From Rhizobium sp. CF122 (GTDB lineage Bacteria > Pseudomonadota > Alphaproteobacteria > Rhizobiales > Rhizobiaceae), in assembly GCF_000282035.1 (NCBI RefSeq), contig NZ_AKKA01000121.1:49240-113239 (forward strand): a stretch of 64,000 nucleotides of DNA. Direction: 5' to 3'. The position numbers and the translations under genes were made by a program. The notes below the pieces were generated by a model, which saw nothing but the letters and a program-made list of their open reading frames with translations, had not been told where the DNA came from and ran no database searches. This document shows, piece by piece, positions 53,052 through 61,415 of the stretch (position 1 is its first letter; each line of letters begins with the position of its first letter).

Positions 53052-53867
53052 ATGCCGTCATTCACCGAAATCTCGAACGATAAACTGAACCGCCTCATCG
53101 GCACGCCGGGTGCGCCTGTCTTGATCGATGTGCGCAATGACGAGGACTTTTCCGCCGATCCCCGTCTCATCCCCGGATCAGTCCGCAGGCCATTCAAGGA
53201 TGTGGTCCAATGGGGCGCTGAAATTCAAAGCCCGGCCGTCATCGTGTGCCACCATGGCGCCAAGCTCAGCCACGGCGTTGCCGCGCATCTTCGCGTCATG
53301 GGAGTGCAAGCCGAAACACTCGAAGGCGGGTTCGAGGCATGGATCAAGGCAGGCGGTCTCGCGGTGCCCGAGGATAAGCTGCCGTCTCGCAACGTGAAGG
53401 GGCGGACGGTTTGGGTCACGCGTGCCCGCCCGAAGATCGACCGTATCGCGTGCCCCTGGTTGATCCGCCGCTTCGTGGATCCCTTGGCCGTCTTCCTGTT
53501 CGTTCCCACCGCGGAGGTGCTGATGGTCGCCGATCGGTTTGGGGCAACACCCTTCGATATCGAGGACGTCTTCTGGAGCCACCGTGGCGATCGATGCTCG
53601 TTCGATATCATGGTGGAGGAGTTCGCCCTTCAATCCGGGCCGCTGCTTAGGCTTGCTACAATCGTCAGGGCTGCAGATACCGGAAGGCTTGATCTCGCGC
53701 CCGAAGCGGCGGGATTGCTGGCAGCCTCACTCGGGCTTTCGCGGATGTTTGCCGACGACCTCGAGCAATTGGAGGCAGGCATGACCTTGTACGATGCCTT
53801 CTATCGATGGTGCCGGGACGCGACCGAAGAGACCCACAATTGGCCCTCCGTGAAGAAGGGAAGCTGA
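53052..53867 (+). CDS. chrB: Rhodanese-ChrB fusion, chromate resistance protein
   Basis: The 271-residue protein joins an N-terminal rhodanese-like domain (about 1-105, VLIDVRNDEDF and a cysteine loop CHHGAKLSHG) to the ChrB C-terminal domain (about 115-265, ARPKIDRIACPWLIRRFVDP). ChrB proteins act as chromate sensors or accessory resistance proteins. The usual N-terminal ChrB domain is replaced by rhodanese. The ATG at 53052 follows GGAGGGA. It is two bases from chrA. Confidence 0.87.
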   Translation: MPSFTEISNDKLNRLIGTPGAPVLIDVRNDEDFSADPRLIPGSVRRPFKDVVQWGAEIQSPAVIVCHHGAKLSHGVAAHLRVMGVQAETLEGGFEAWIKAGGLAVPEDKLPSRNVKGRTVWVTRARPKIDRIACPWLIRRFVDPLAVFLFVPTAEVLMVADRFGATPFDIEDVFWSHRGDRCSFDIMVEEFALQSGPLLRLATIVRAADTGRLDLAPEAAGLLAASLGLSRMFADDLEQLEAGMTLYDAFYRWCRDATEETHNWPSVKKGS

Positions 53868-53868
53868 G

Positions 53869-55278
53869 ATGGCCAACCCTGTCACCGAGCCGCACGCGGA
53901 GGGCACGGCGGACAACACGAGCCACGGCATCTCGTTCGGCGAGGCGCTTCGCGTCTGGTTGCGCGTGGCGGCGCTGAGCTTCGGCGGCCCGGCCGGGCAG
54001 ATCGCCGTCATGCACAGGATCGTCGTCGACGAAAAGAAGTGGATCGGCGAACAGCGCTTTCTGCACGCCCTGAATTACTGCATGCTGTTGCCTGGGCCAG
54101 AGGCGCAACAACTCGCGATCTACATCGGCTGGCTTATGCACAGGACGGCAGGAGGGCTTGTGGCCGGCATCCTGTTCGTTTTGCCCGGCTTCCTGTCCAT
54201 CCTGGCCCTCAGCTACGTCTACGTGCTGTTTGGAAGCGTCGACGCCATCGAAGGCATGTTCTTCGGTCTCAAGGCCGCGGTGCTTGCGGTCGTCGTGCAA
54301 GCCGTCATTCGGATCGGGGGCAGGGCGCTCAAGAATCCTGCCATGGTCGCCATCGCCGCCGCCGCATTCATAGGGATCTTTGTTCTTCACGTCCCATTCC
54401 CGCTGATCATTCTGGCTGCGGCGATGATAGGTTTCGTGGGTTCCAAATCCGGCTCGAGCCTTTTCCAGGCAGGCAATGGCCACAAGGCAGCCTCCGGCCG
54501 TGTCCTGGCTGACGCCGACTCCGCTCTTGGCGAGGAAACGCCGGTCCATGCGCGGCCGAACCTGGTGTGGTCGCTGAATATCTCGGCTGTCTTGCTCACG
54601 CTTTGGCTCGGGCCGCTTCTGCTGCTTTATGCCTTCCGCGGCGGAGATGATGTGTTCACGCAGATTGGCGTCTTTTTCAGCAAGATGGCCGTGGTGACCT
54701 TCGGTGGCGCATACGCCGTGCTTGCCTATGTCGCGCAGGAGGCGGTTCAGCACTATGGCTGGCTGCGGCCGACGGAGATGCTCGACGGGTTGGGCATGGC
54801 CGAGACGACGCCAGGACCGCTGATCATGGTGCTCCAGTTCGTCGGGTTCATGGGCGCCTATCGCGATCCGGGCAGTCTCGATCCGATCACGGCAGCCACG
54901 CTGGCTGCGATCCTCGCGACGTGGGTGACGTTCGTACCGTGCTTCCTGTGGATCTTTCTCGGCGCGCCATTCATCGAAAAGCTCAGGGGCAATGCGGCGC
55001 TCGCGAGCGCGATGTCGGCCATCACCGCTGCCGTGGTCGGCGTCATACTGAACCTTGCCATCTGGTTCGGTCTGCACTTCCTGTTCACCGAGGCGCGCAT
55101 CCATCGGTTCGGCCCCATGTGGATCGAGCTGCCCGTCTGGTCGTCGCTGGCCCTGCCTTCGCTCGTTCTCAGCGTCGCCGCAGCCATTGCGATCTTTCGG
55201 CTTAGACTGTCGGTTATTCCCACACTGCTCGGATGTGCTGTGGCTGGGATGGCTTGGAGGCTGTTCGGGATACTCTGA
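53869..55278 (+). CDS. chrA: Chromate efflux transporter ChrA
   Basis: The 469-residue long-chain CHR transporter has two homologous CHR halves. The first has FGGPAGQIAVMHR and LPGPEAQQLAIYIGW; the second has FGGAYAVLAYVAQEAV and TTPGPLIMVLQFVGFMG. These repeats are the family signature. ChrA exports chromate using the proton motive force. It follows chrB almost without a gap and so forms a two-gene resistance operon. Confidence 0.94.
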   Translation: MANPVTEPHAEGTADNTSHGISFGEALRVWLRVAALSFGGPAGQIAVMHRIVVDEKKWIGEQRFLHALNYCMLLPGPEAQQLAIYIGWLMHRTAGGLVAGILFVLPGFLSILALSYVYVLFGSVDAIEGMFFGLKAAVLAVVVQAVIRIGGRALKNPAMVAIAAAAFIGIFVLHVPFPLIILAAAMIGFVGSKSGSSLFQAGNGHKAASGRVLADADSALGEETPVHARPNLVWSLNISAVLLTLWLGPLLLLYAFRGGDDVFTQIGVFFSKMAVVTFGGAYAVLAYVAQEAVQHYGWLRPTEMLDGLGMAETTPGPLIMVLQFVGFMGAYRDPGSLDPITAATLAAILATWVTFVPCFLWIFLGAPFIEKLRGNAALASAMSAITAAVVGVILNLAIWFGLHFLFTEARIHRFGPMWIELPVWSSLALPSLVLSVAAAIAIFRLRLSVIPTLLGCAVAGMAWRLFGIL

Positions 55279-55457
55279 AACAATTGCGTAAGGGTTGAAA
55301 TCTATCTCCGAGATCTCAGCAAATTCCCCGCCTCTTGCGCCGGAACCCAATCCTTTCTATATCCTCGCCAACGAAAGTCCGGCGGCCGATCCCGCGGACA
55401 TGAAATCCGCCGGCTCTGATGGGCGGATCGCAGCAAGCTTAGAATTGGCAGCCACCC

Positions 55458-56657
55458 GTGAACACACTGGATTTTGACAAGAAGCCGGAAGATACCCGTG
55501 TTGTCGTCGCCATGTCCGGCGGCGTTGATAGCTCCGTGGTCGCAGGCATTCTCAAACGCCAAGGCTACGACGTGCTCGGCATTACGCTGCAGCTTTATGA
55601 TCACGGCGCGGCCGTTCACCGCGCCGGTTCCTGCTGTGCCGGCCAGGATATCGACGATGCCCGTCGCGTTTGCGAGACGCTCGGCATCCCGCACTACGTG
55701 CTGGATTACGAGAAGCGGTTTCGTGACACGGTGATCAATCCGTTCATGGAAAGCTATGTCGCGGGCGAGACGCCGATCCCCTGCGTCTCGTGCAATCAGA
55801 CCGTCAAGTTTGCCGACCTGCTCGCGACCGCGAAGGAACTCGGCGCCGACGCGCTGGCGACCGGCCACTACATCCGCTCGCGGCCCAATCCGGTGCCTGG
55901 CAATCCCGGCCGCCGCGCCCTTTATCGTCCTGCTGACGCCGACCGCGACCAGAGCTACTTCCTGTTCGCGACGACGCAGGAGCAGATCGACTATCTGCGC
56001 TTTCCGCTTGGCGGCCTGCCCAAGGCCGAAACCCGCAAGCTTGCTGAAGAGATGGGCCTTGTGGTCGCCAAGAAGGCTGACAGCCAGGACATCTGTTTCG
56101 TGCCGCAGGGCAAATATTCCGACATCATCAACAAGCTGAAGCCGAATTCGGCGCTTGCAGGCGAGATCGTCCATCTCGACGGCCGCGTGCTGGGGCAGCA
56201 TGAAGGCATCCTGCACTACACCATCGGCCAGCGCCGCGGTATCGGCATCGCGACTGGCGAGCCGCTCTATGTCGTCTACCTCGATGCCCGGTCCCGCCGG
56301 GTCATCGTCGGGCCCAAGGAAGCGCTGGAGACACACCGCGTCTATCTGCGCGATGTCAACTGGCTCGGCGACGAACCGCTTGCTGCGGCTGCCTCGGACG
56401 AAGGCTTCGCATGCTTTGCCAAGGTCCGCTCGACGCGTGCCCCGACACCGGCCGTCCTGCACGCCGATGCGAGCGGCATCTATGTCGATCTAGCGATCGG
56501 CGAAGCCGGCGTTGCACCAGGCCAGGCCTGTGCGCTTTATTCAGCGCCCGGCGACAACGCCCGCGTTTACGGCGGTGGTTTCATCGAGCGCTCCGAGCGG
56601 GAACCGGCAGCGGAAGCCTCGCTGAAGGCGCTGCTGGCCAGCCCCGTCGCCGCCTGA
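55458..56657 (+). CDS. mnmA: tRNA-specific 2-thiouridylase MnmA
   Basis: The 399-residue enzyme adds sulfur to U34 of tRNA-Lys/Glu/Gln. It shows the PP-loop AMSGGVDSSV, the first catalytic Cys region (PCVSCNQTVKF), the second catalytic Cys in SQDICFVPQG, and a C-terminal beta-barrel domain. Translation starts at GTG 55458 with GGCAGCC upstream. It precedes a tRNA-Met gene. Confidence 0.96.
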   Translation: MNTLDFDKKPEDTRVVVAMSGGVDSSVVAGILKRQGYDVLGITLQLYDHGAAVHRAGSCCAGQDIDDARRVCETLGIPHYVLDYEKRFRDTVINPFMESYVAGETPIPCVSCNQTVKFADLLATAKELGADALATGHYIRSRPNPVPGNPGRRALYRPADADRDQSYFLFATTQEQIDYLRFPLGGLPKAETRKLAEEMGLVVAKKADSQDICFVPQGKYSDIINKLKPNSALAGEIVHLDGRVLGQHEGILHYTIGQRRGIGIATGEPLYVVYLDARSRRVIVGPKEALETHRVYLRDVNWLGDEPLAAAASDEGFACFAKVRSTRAPTPAVLHADASGIYVDLAIGEAGVAPGQACALYSAPGDNARVYGGGFIERSEREPAAEASLKALLASPVAA

Positions 56658-56688
56658 AAATGCCTGTGGCATTTTCTCGATCATGTGC

Positions 56689-56717
56689 TTGACACAAAGC
56701 CGAAGCGCACCTTATAA
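56689..56717 (+). promoter_or_regulatory. Strong sigma-70 promoter of the tRNA gene
   Basis: TTGACA, 17 bases, TTATAA; consensus -35, one mismatch in the -10, ideal spacing. The -10 lies 49 bases before the first base of the mature tRNA. Confidence 0.75.
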
Positions 56718-56766
56718 GCCGCTCATCCCACGGGCCACCGCATTGCGAACGGCACCGTTGACCAGT

Positions 56767-56843
56767 GGCGGAGTAGCTCAGTAGGTCAGAGCAGAGGAAT
56801 CATAATCCTTGTGTCGGGGGTTCAAATCCCTCCTCCGCTACCA
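56767..56843 (+). tRNA. tRNA-Met (CAT)
   Basis: The 77-base gene folds as a cloverleaf: acceptor GGCGGAG/CTCCGCT with a G-U first pair, D arm AGCTCAG...GAGC, anticodon stem GAGGA/TCCTT around the loop ATCATAA, T arm GGGGG-TTCAAAT-CCCTC, and an encoded CCA. The CAT anticodon could in principle also mark tRNA-Ile2 (lysidine), but the body resembles rhizobial elongator tRNA-Met. Its 3' end is repeated at 57958. Confidence 0.93.
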
Positions 56844-56844
56844 T
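56831..56844 (+). repeat. tRNA 3' end, left copy of a direct repeat (possible att site)
   Basis: The 14 bases TCCTCCGCTACCAT covering the tRNA 3' end recur exactly at 57958-57971 in the same orientation. Confidence 0.6.
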
Positions 56845-57241
56845 ACGTCCCTTGTCCATACCGAAGACATAGGTAACAAAACGTACCTAAGACATGGTGG
56901 ACTGCACCCCTTTGGTGAGACAGCAGTAACAGTTCTCCCGGCTGTGACTTGCGTCTCGTGTCTCTTGCCAGGCTTCGCAGGCGAGAAGATAACGCGCCGC
57001 CTGGTCGGCAGGGGAACGACGCGTGTCTGGAAGTCCATTCGGCCTCGCCGCCGTGTCGTCCCATGGCATGGATCACGATTCGCCGTTTACCGCTTGCCCG
57101 CGGGCCACTTTGAGGCCATTCTCAGATCGGATCCTGGCTGTGCGGTAAGACGAGAGGTCAGGCTTGCAACGCTCAATCTCGACCTCGAAGCACTTGCCGT
57201 GGCGCCTTATCTCGACTGATCCCTGAGCGAGGAGGTTGTCC
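56845..57241. other. Gap between the tRNA and the peroxiredoxin-like gene: no supported gene
   Basis: About 397 bases. A plus-strand frame runs from inside the tRNA (56809) to 57219, but it has no credible start and no recognisable domain. The region lies between the two copies of the tRNA-end repeat. Confidence 0.5.
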
Positions 57242-57883
57242 ATGTCCACGCGCTATGTCGACCATCCGCTACAACCGGGCGACCGGGCCCCGAACGTTGT
57301 GTTTGATGCGATCTCGTGCGAGGGGAAGATCGCACTTGATGATTTTCGTGGCCGCAGCCCATTGTTGATCGGTTTGTTTCGAGGCCTGCATTGTCCGTTC
57401 TGCCGGCGCCATGTCGCGGCCATGGCACATCTCAACCCGATGCTGCGTGAGAAAGGCGTCCAATCCCTGGCAGTGGTAAACACCCCGGTCGAACGCGCGC
57501 GGCTCTATTTCCGTTACCATCCGATACCCGATCTTCTTGCTGCTTCCGACCCGGTACGGGCTTCGCACCAAGCCTTCGGCTTACGCGAGGTCGGGATCGA
57601 CACGGTCATGGCGATACGGATCGATCTTCCAGGCGAGTTGCCCGAGCCTATGGGCGTGATGGCAATGGACGAGTTTCTCAACAAGAAGGAAGGATATCAG
57701 ATTACGCAAGCCGATCAGCAGATGATGACTGCCGACCAGGGGCAGCTTGTCGGTCAGTTCCTAATCGACCGGGAGGGCATCGTACGCTGGAGCTTCACTG
57801 AAGTTCTGGAGGCTGGGCTCCATACATTCAAGGCACCGAATTCCGAGGACTTGATGTCGGTAGCTTCCCAAGTCGCACATTAA
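57242..57883 (+). CDS. AhpC/TSA-type peroxiredoxin-like protein
   Basis: The 213-residue protein has a thioredoxin-fold start (LQPGDRAPNVVFDAIS) and the redox motif GLHCPFCRRH with two cysteines (CPFC). The middle carries VNTPVERARLYF and the C-terminus a redoxin-like QFLIDREGIVRW strand. It probably reduces a peroxide or acts as a thiol oxidoreductase. The ATG at 57242 follows a perfect GGAGG. It is the only clear gene between the two tRNA-end repeats and may be a transferred cargo gene. Confidence 0.82.
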   Translation: MSTRYVDHPLQPGDRAPNVVFDAISCEGKIALDDFRGRSPLLIGLFRGLHCPFCRRHVAAMAHLNPMLREKGVQSLAVVNTPVERARLYFRYHPIPDLLAASDPVRASHQAFGLREVGIDTVMAIRIDLPGELPEPMGVMAMDEFLNKKEGYQITQADQQMMTADQGQLVGQFLIDREGIVRWSFTEVLEAGLHTFKAPNSEDLMSVASQVAH

Positions 57884-57957
57884 CAACGAAAAGGCCGAAA
57901 GTGGACCATTCATACTGTAAACCGCCCTATGACGAACTGGGGGATGGGTGAAAACGA

Positions 57958-57971
57958 TCCTCCGCTACCAT
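57958..57971 (+). repeat. tRNA 3' end, right copy of a direct repeat (possible att site)
   Basis: An exact 14-base copy of the tRNA-Met 3' end including CCA, 1127 bases downstream of the first copy. The bases before it do not match the rest of the tRNA. Confidence 0.6.
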
Positions 57972-58438
57972 CTTTATTACAGATAGTTCTGTGTTTGACC
58001 GAGCCGGAAAGCTAACCCTTTGTAGCCGGTCGCTTCATTGCGGAATTCTTCGAGATCATGATCAACGGACTTGACGCGTTGCCGCTTGTTGCGGCCGAAT
58101 AGCGGTGGGCAATAGTCGTAAACTCGGCGCGACCAAGGTCCAATGCCGACCTTGCATCATTCACCTATATTTCCGTTGCCAGGGTACTCCCGGTGGCTCG
58201 GGCCGGATGTTGAGGGGGATCGCGTCGGTTCGAACCAAAGGGAACCTCGCAGTTCGGCTACCGCAGGCTGCGAGGTTCCCCTTTGAGACATCAAGAAAAG
58301 AAGTCGGTCCTATTAGCGGGCCCCTGAGGCTGGTTCACAGGGCCTGGTCCATTCCTGAGGGTCACACGCCAAGTTGCTCGAAGAAGGTGTACGCTTTACC
58401 TGCGACGGGCAACCCGATCAATATACGCTCACTCCGTC
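57972..58438. other. Gene-poor region after the tRNA-end repeat
   Basis: No intact gene is supported. On the minus strand a frame stays open for 59 codons (57977-58156) and ends with a stop next to the repeat, but no start codon is found; the composition (for example VDHDLEEFRNEA) looks protein-like and may be a remnant. A long hairpin occupies 58237-58284. Confidence 0.45.
58237..58284. repeat. Long intergenic hairpin
   Basis: A perfect 13-bp stem GGGAACCTCGCAG/CTGCGAGGTTCCC closes a 15-base loop, with AAA/TTT outside it after one bulged C. It is directly preceded by the palindrome GGTTCGAACC (58227-58236). It is far from any gene end, so a repeat element or small RNA is as likely as a terminator. 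Confidence 0.55.
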
Positions 58439-58666
58439 TTACTCGCCACTGATGTTCAAGGCATCGGGCGCTAACGCATTGGCAAGCGCGATCGACAGGC
58501 CCTCACGCGTCCGGAAGCCGGCTTCGATCAGGTCAAGTGCCGTGGCAATTACCGCCCGAGCGCACTCGCTTTCCGGGTCTATTTGGTTTGTTTGGCACCA
58601 GGCTTGGATGACGGACGCGAGGACTTCAACCTCTCCATTGTCCAGTGTGAATGTAGGGAATTGCAT
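58439..58666 (-). CDS. Small hypothetical protein
   Basis: A 75-residue protein starting MQFPTFTLDNGEVEVLASV, then IQAWCQTN and a helical ATALDLIEAGFRTREGL region. It is probably cytoplasmic and all-helical. No family is recognised with certainty, although similar short proteins are common in rhizobial accessory regions. The start at 58666 is preferred to 58690. Confidence 0.55.
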   Translation of the reverse strand: MQFPTFTLDNGEVEVLASVIQAWCQTNQIDPESECARAVIATALDLIEAGFRTREGLSIALANALAPDALNISGE

Positions 58667-59068
58667 GGTGGCGTTCCCCCATAACGACAAGAGCGCTAGA
58701 CCCTTGATCGAACCGTGCCGTGCATCTGGTCCAACACGATAGTCTACGCCTCATTCGCAAGACGGTCATTAAAAAAGCCTCGCGATCTTGGCGCGCCGAG
58801 CCCGTCGACGGAAAGGTCGCGCTCTCGCCCGAGTAGATGAAGAAACGGCGGTATTCGCCAGCACGGAAACTCTGCTGCCGCCGCATTTGTGAGAGCTGCT
58901 TCTTGCGCAATATCCAACGCGCCACTAGCATCGCATCGGGTGCAAGAGGGAGGCTGCGCGCTGAGGCGGGATCTACTGCTTCTTCTTGCGACGGCATTGT
59001 ATTTCGCGATCGTGATCATCGTCGAATTTTATTAGACCGGGAAAAGCGCCGAGGAGGGACAGCAGAGC
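58667..59068. other. Gap with no supported gene
   Basis: About 400 bases with only short, overlapping frames on both strands. No promoter or repeat of note was seen. Confidence 0.5.
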
Positions 59069-59806
59069 ATGTCGTACTTCGAAGAGCTGATACGCGCTAA
59101 GCGCTATTTTAATCGCTGGCTAAGGTATCGGTTGGCTGCTCCGCGAGTTCCAAAGTTGGAGCGCCTCTTTCTTGGAAAAGCCGTCGTGGTCGCTGGCTCC
59201 GCACCCTTTTCCACGAGGCCTCAGGGCTGGAACGATTCATTTCGCGTATTGACGATAAATGCCTCCCAGGTGGCGGCCCAAGGTTGGTTAACCCAGCCGC
59301 CTGACGCGACATTGATGCAGTTCAATCAGATTGAAGGGCTCAATGCGGCCGCGGTCGAGGTTCGCAAAGTGCTCCAACATAAGAAAACAGGACTACTTTG
59401 CGTTCTCAATTGGCGGCACGAGCTCGATCGGCTCGTGAGAGGACTTGATACATTCGACTACCGTTACAACGAATTGATGCTGATCAGCCGCCATGAGCGC
59501 ATCGCCCTGATGCATCGGATGACGGGAAGACTGAATCTTGAATTGGAGGGCGAGGCCAAGTGGTCAAACGGCATCGTTGGCGCGGCTCTGGCACTCGCAA
59601 GTGGCGCGGCGAATGTGATTCTCACCGGCATCGATCCGCTCTCGAAGGGCCACCAATACAATTCGCTAAATCTTTCTCGCATGCATCGAGAAACCGACCT
59701 GCAAGCGCTTCAGATATTCCGTGAGCAGAGGCTCCCGGTCTTTACCGCCGACCCGCACGTCGCTCAGTCTACGAAACTGGCACTTTGGCCTCCTCGAGGG
59801 ATCTAG
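59069..59806 (+). CDS. Putative glycosyltransferase-fold protein (GT42/MptE-like)
   Basis: The 245-residue protein has no signal peptide. The strand-turn AVVVAGSAPFSTRP (near residue 38), followed by FRVLTINASQ and PDATLMQFNQ, resembles the nucleotide-binding start of GT42 sialyltransferase-like and DUF115/MptE-like proteins. A later segment ANVILTGIDPLSKGHQYNSL resembles their second conserved strand. The similarity is by eye only. A GGAGGGACAG ribosome site precedes the ATG. The gene converges with an acyltransferase gene, so a surface-polysaccharide role is possible. Confidence 0.6.
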   Translation: MSYFEELIRAKRYFNRWLRYRLAAPRVPKLERLFLGKAVVVAGSAPFSTRPQGWNDSFRVLTINASQVAAQGWLTQPPDATLMQFNQIEGLNAAAVEVRKVLQHKKTGLLCVLNWRHELDRLVRGLDTFDYRYNELMLISRHERIALMHRMTGRLNLELEGEAKWSNGIVGAALALASGAANVILTGIDPLSKGHQYNSLNLSRMHRETDLQALQIFREQRLPVFTADPHVAQSTKLALWPPRGI

Positions 59807-59810
59807 CACT

Positions 59811-60332
59811 TCAACGTCCACGCAGTCTGACCAGCCGAGCCGGCGCGCCGACATAGATGCCGCCAGGAACCGTGGTTCCCTTGACGACGCTATTGGCTCC
59901 GATCACGCAACCGCGACCGATATGGGCGCCGGCCAATATCTTAGCGCCGGCTCCGATCCAGACGTCGTCCTCAATCACGACCGGTGCTTTCCGTAGCGGT
60001 TGGTCCTTTATGGGGGCAACCGGATCGTCGAAACCATGCTCGAAAGAAACAATGGCGGTTTGAGCAGCGATCCGTACGCCATTCCCGATGCGGATACCCC
60101 CGTGGCCGAGCAGTACCGCAAAGTCGTTGAGTGAAACATTGTTGCCGATCTCGACGTGTCCGCTCTGGGCGTCGATCACGACGCCGTAGCGCATCGAGAC
60201 GCGATCGCCAATTGCTATCGTTCCTTTTCGCCATCTGAAACGTGGCCAATACAGCATTTTGGGTTTCGCTCCGATCGTGAGGCGCCCACCGGAGAAAACC
60301 GAGTAAAATTTGACGAGCGCGCCAAGGTTCAC
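59811..60332 (-). CDS. Left-handed beta-helix acyltransferase
   Basis: The 173-residue protein shows hexapeptide repeats (IAIGDRVSMRYGVVIDAQ, VEIGNNVSLNDFAVL, VVIEDDVWIGAGAKILAG, GCVIGANSVVKG) and the catalytic-type loop VSFEHGFDDP of the xenobiotic/galactoside acetyltransferase group, ending YVGAPARLVRLRG. It probably O-acetylates a sugar of a surface polysaccharide. It is convergent with the GT42-like gene and follows a decayed transferase gene on the same strand. Confidence 0.87.
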   Translation of the reverse strand: MNLGALVKFYSVFSGGRLTIGAKPKMLYWPRFRWRKGTIAIGDRVSMRYGVVIDAQSGHVEIGNNVSLNDFAVLLGHGGIRIGNGVRIAAQTAIVSFEHGFDDPVAPIKDQPLRKAPVVIEDDVWIGAGAKILAGAHIGRGCVIGANSVVKGTTVPGGIYVGAPARLVRLRGR

Positions 60333-60335
60333 TGC

Positions 60336-60568
60336 TTATACCGGGGCCAACTGCGGCTCGATCGCGAGCGCCTTGTCGAGCCACTTTTGGGCATACTCGA
60401 CATCCTGCCAGTTCTTGAACCAAGGGCCGCCTTTGGTGTAGTGCCCTTAACTTCGTCGGCAATATCTTCGCGGGAATTCCATCCAATACAGACCGAAAGT
60501 TCTGCCACCAGCCCTCTCCCTTGAATTAGCCTCTGCTGAGGGTGGACGACGAACGTTTGCAAAGTCAA
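60336..60568 (-). pseudogene. Decayed transferase fragment with a one-base frameshift
   Basis: On the minus strand the frame from 60568 encodes a stretch ending in IGWNSREDIADEVKG. A loss of one base near 60441-60446 then shifts the frame. In the new frame follows HYTKGGPWFKNWQDVEYAQKW (first 20 residues quoted: HYTKGGPWFKNWQDVEYAQK) and a stop at 60336. The HYTKGGPWF-type ending is common at the C-terminus of sugar-transferase-like proteins. The N-terminal part is missing. It is the likely remnant of a polysaccharide gene upstream of the acyltransferase. Confidence 0.5.
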
Positions 60569-60827
60569 GGCCGCGCCGAGTCGGAATCGGCAGCGACCGC
60601 ATCAAAGGGCGCTAAAACAACGGTTCCCACGCGGTCGATTGGCGTCTTCGTGGAACGACCTGTCCCGATGCTCCGTGTTGCGCCGTTCACGCTGAGGCCA
60701 GCTCAGTTCCGACGATGGTTGAACTACGTCCAAAGACGAACTTGGCGACGAGAGCGCGAACCGCAAGGATTGCACTTGAAGAGGCGCTTGGCTTGCATCT
60801 TGAGGGCCAGCATCTTGAGGATCGAGA

Positions 60828-61415
60828 GTGGCGCACGATTTCAATTGGGAACCGGGCATTGGTGACCCTACAATCGGGGGATGGATTACCGTCATCCTGT
60901 ACCTGCTGGCCTGTGCGAGCTGCTGGAAGACGACCGGGGTCGTCGCTCGGCAATGTTGGAACGAACGATCCGACGGCTATATCTGGCGTGCCATCTCCGT
61001 GGTGTTTTTCTTTCTCGGCATAAACAAGCAGCTCGATCTCCAGTCTGCGATGACGGAACTGGGCCGCATGGTCGCTGTCTCTGGCGGGTGGTATGAGCAA
61101 CGCCGGGCAATGCAAGTCGATTTTATTATCGGTGTAGCCGTCATGTGCGCGGCCACCGTACCGGTTTTTCTCTTCTGGGCCAGAAAATCCCCGATCCAGA
61201 CTTGGCTAGCGCTCGTCGGTTCAACGTTTGTATTGGGGTATGTGCTAATTCGAGCGGCATCCTTTCATCATTTTGACCGCTTCATCAGTAGCTATTTCTT
61301 AGGCTTCAAGTGGAATTGGATTCTGGAAATGACTGGGATCGCGATGGTGTTGCTTGCGAGCGAGTCGCGACGAGCAAAAGTCTTTCAGCAAATGGGTCGG
61401 CGGGTCGCCCGCTGA
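60828..61415 (+). CDS. Hypothetical four-helix membrane protein
   Basis: The 195-residue protein has about four to five membrane helices (WITVILYLLACASCW, AISVVFFFLGINK, FIIGVAVMCAATVPVFLFW, LVGSTFVLGYVLIRAA) and a soluble, charged C-terminus. The central INKQLDLQSAMTE segment lies between helices. Translation probably starts at GTG 60828 with TTGAGG upstream. I do not recognise a characterised family. Confidence 0.6.
   Translation: MAHDFNWEPGIGDPTIGGWITVILYLLACASCWKTTGVVARQCWNERSDGYIWRAISVVFFFLGINKQLDLQSAMTELGRMVAVSGGWYEQRRAMQVDFIIGVAVMCAATVPVFLFWARKSPIQTWLALVGSTFVLGYVLIRAASFHHFDRFISSYFLGFKWNWILEMTGIAMVLLASESRRAKVFQQMGRRVAR

Noticed and set aside
56809..57219. 136-codon plus-strand frame after the tRNA
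   Set aside because: Its start lies inside the tRNA gene and the product has no recognisable feature.
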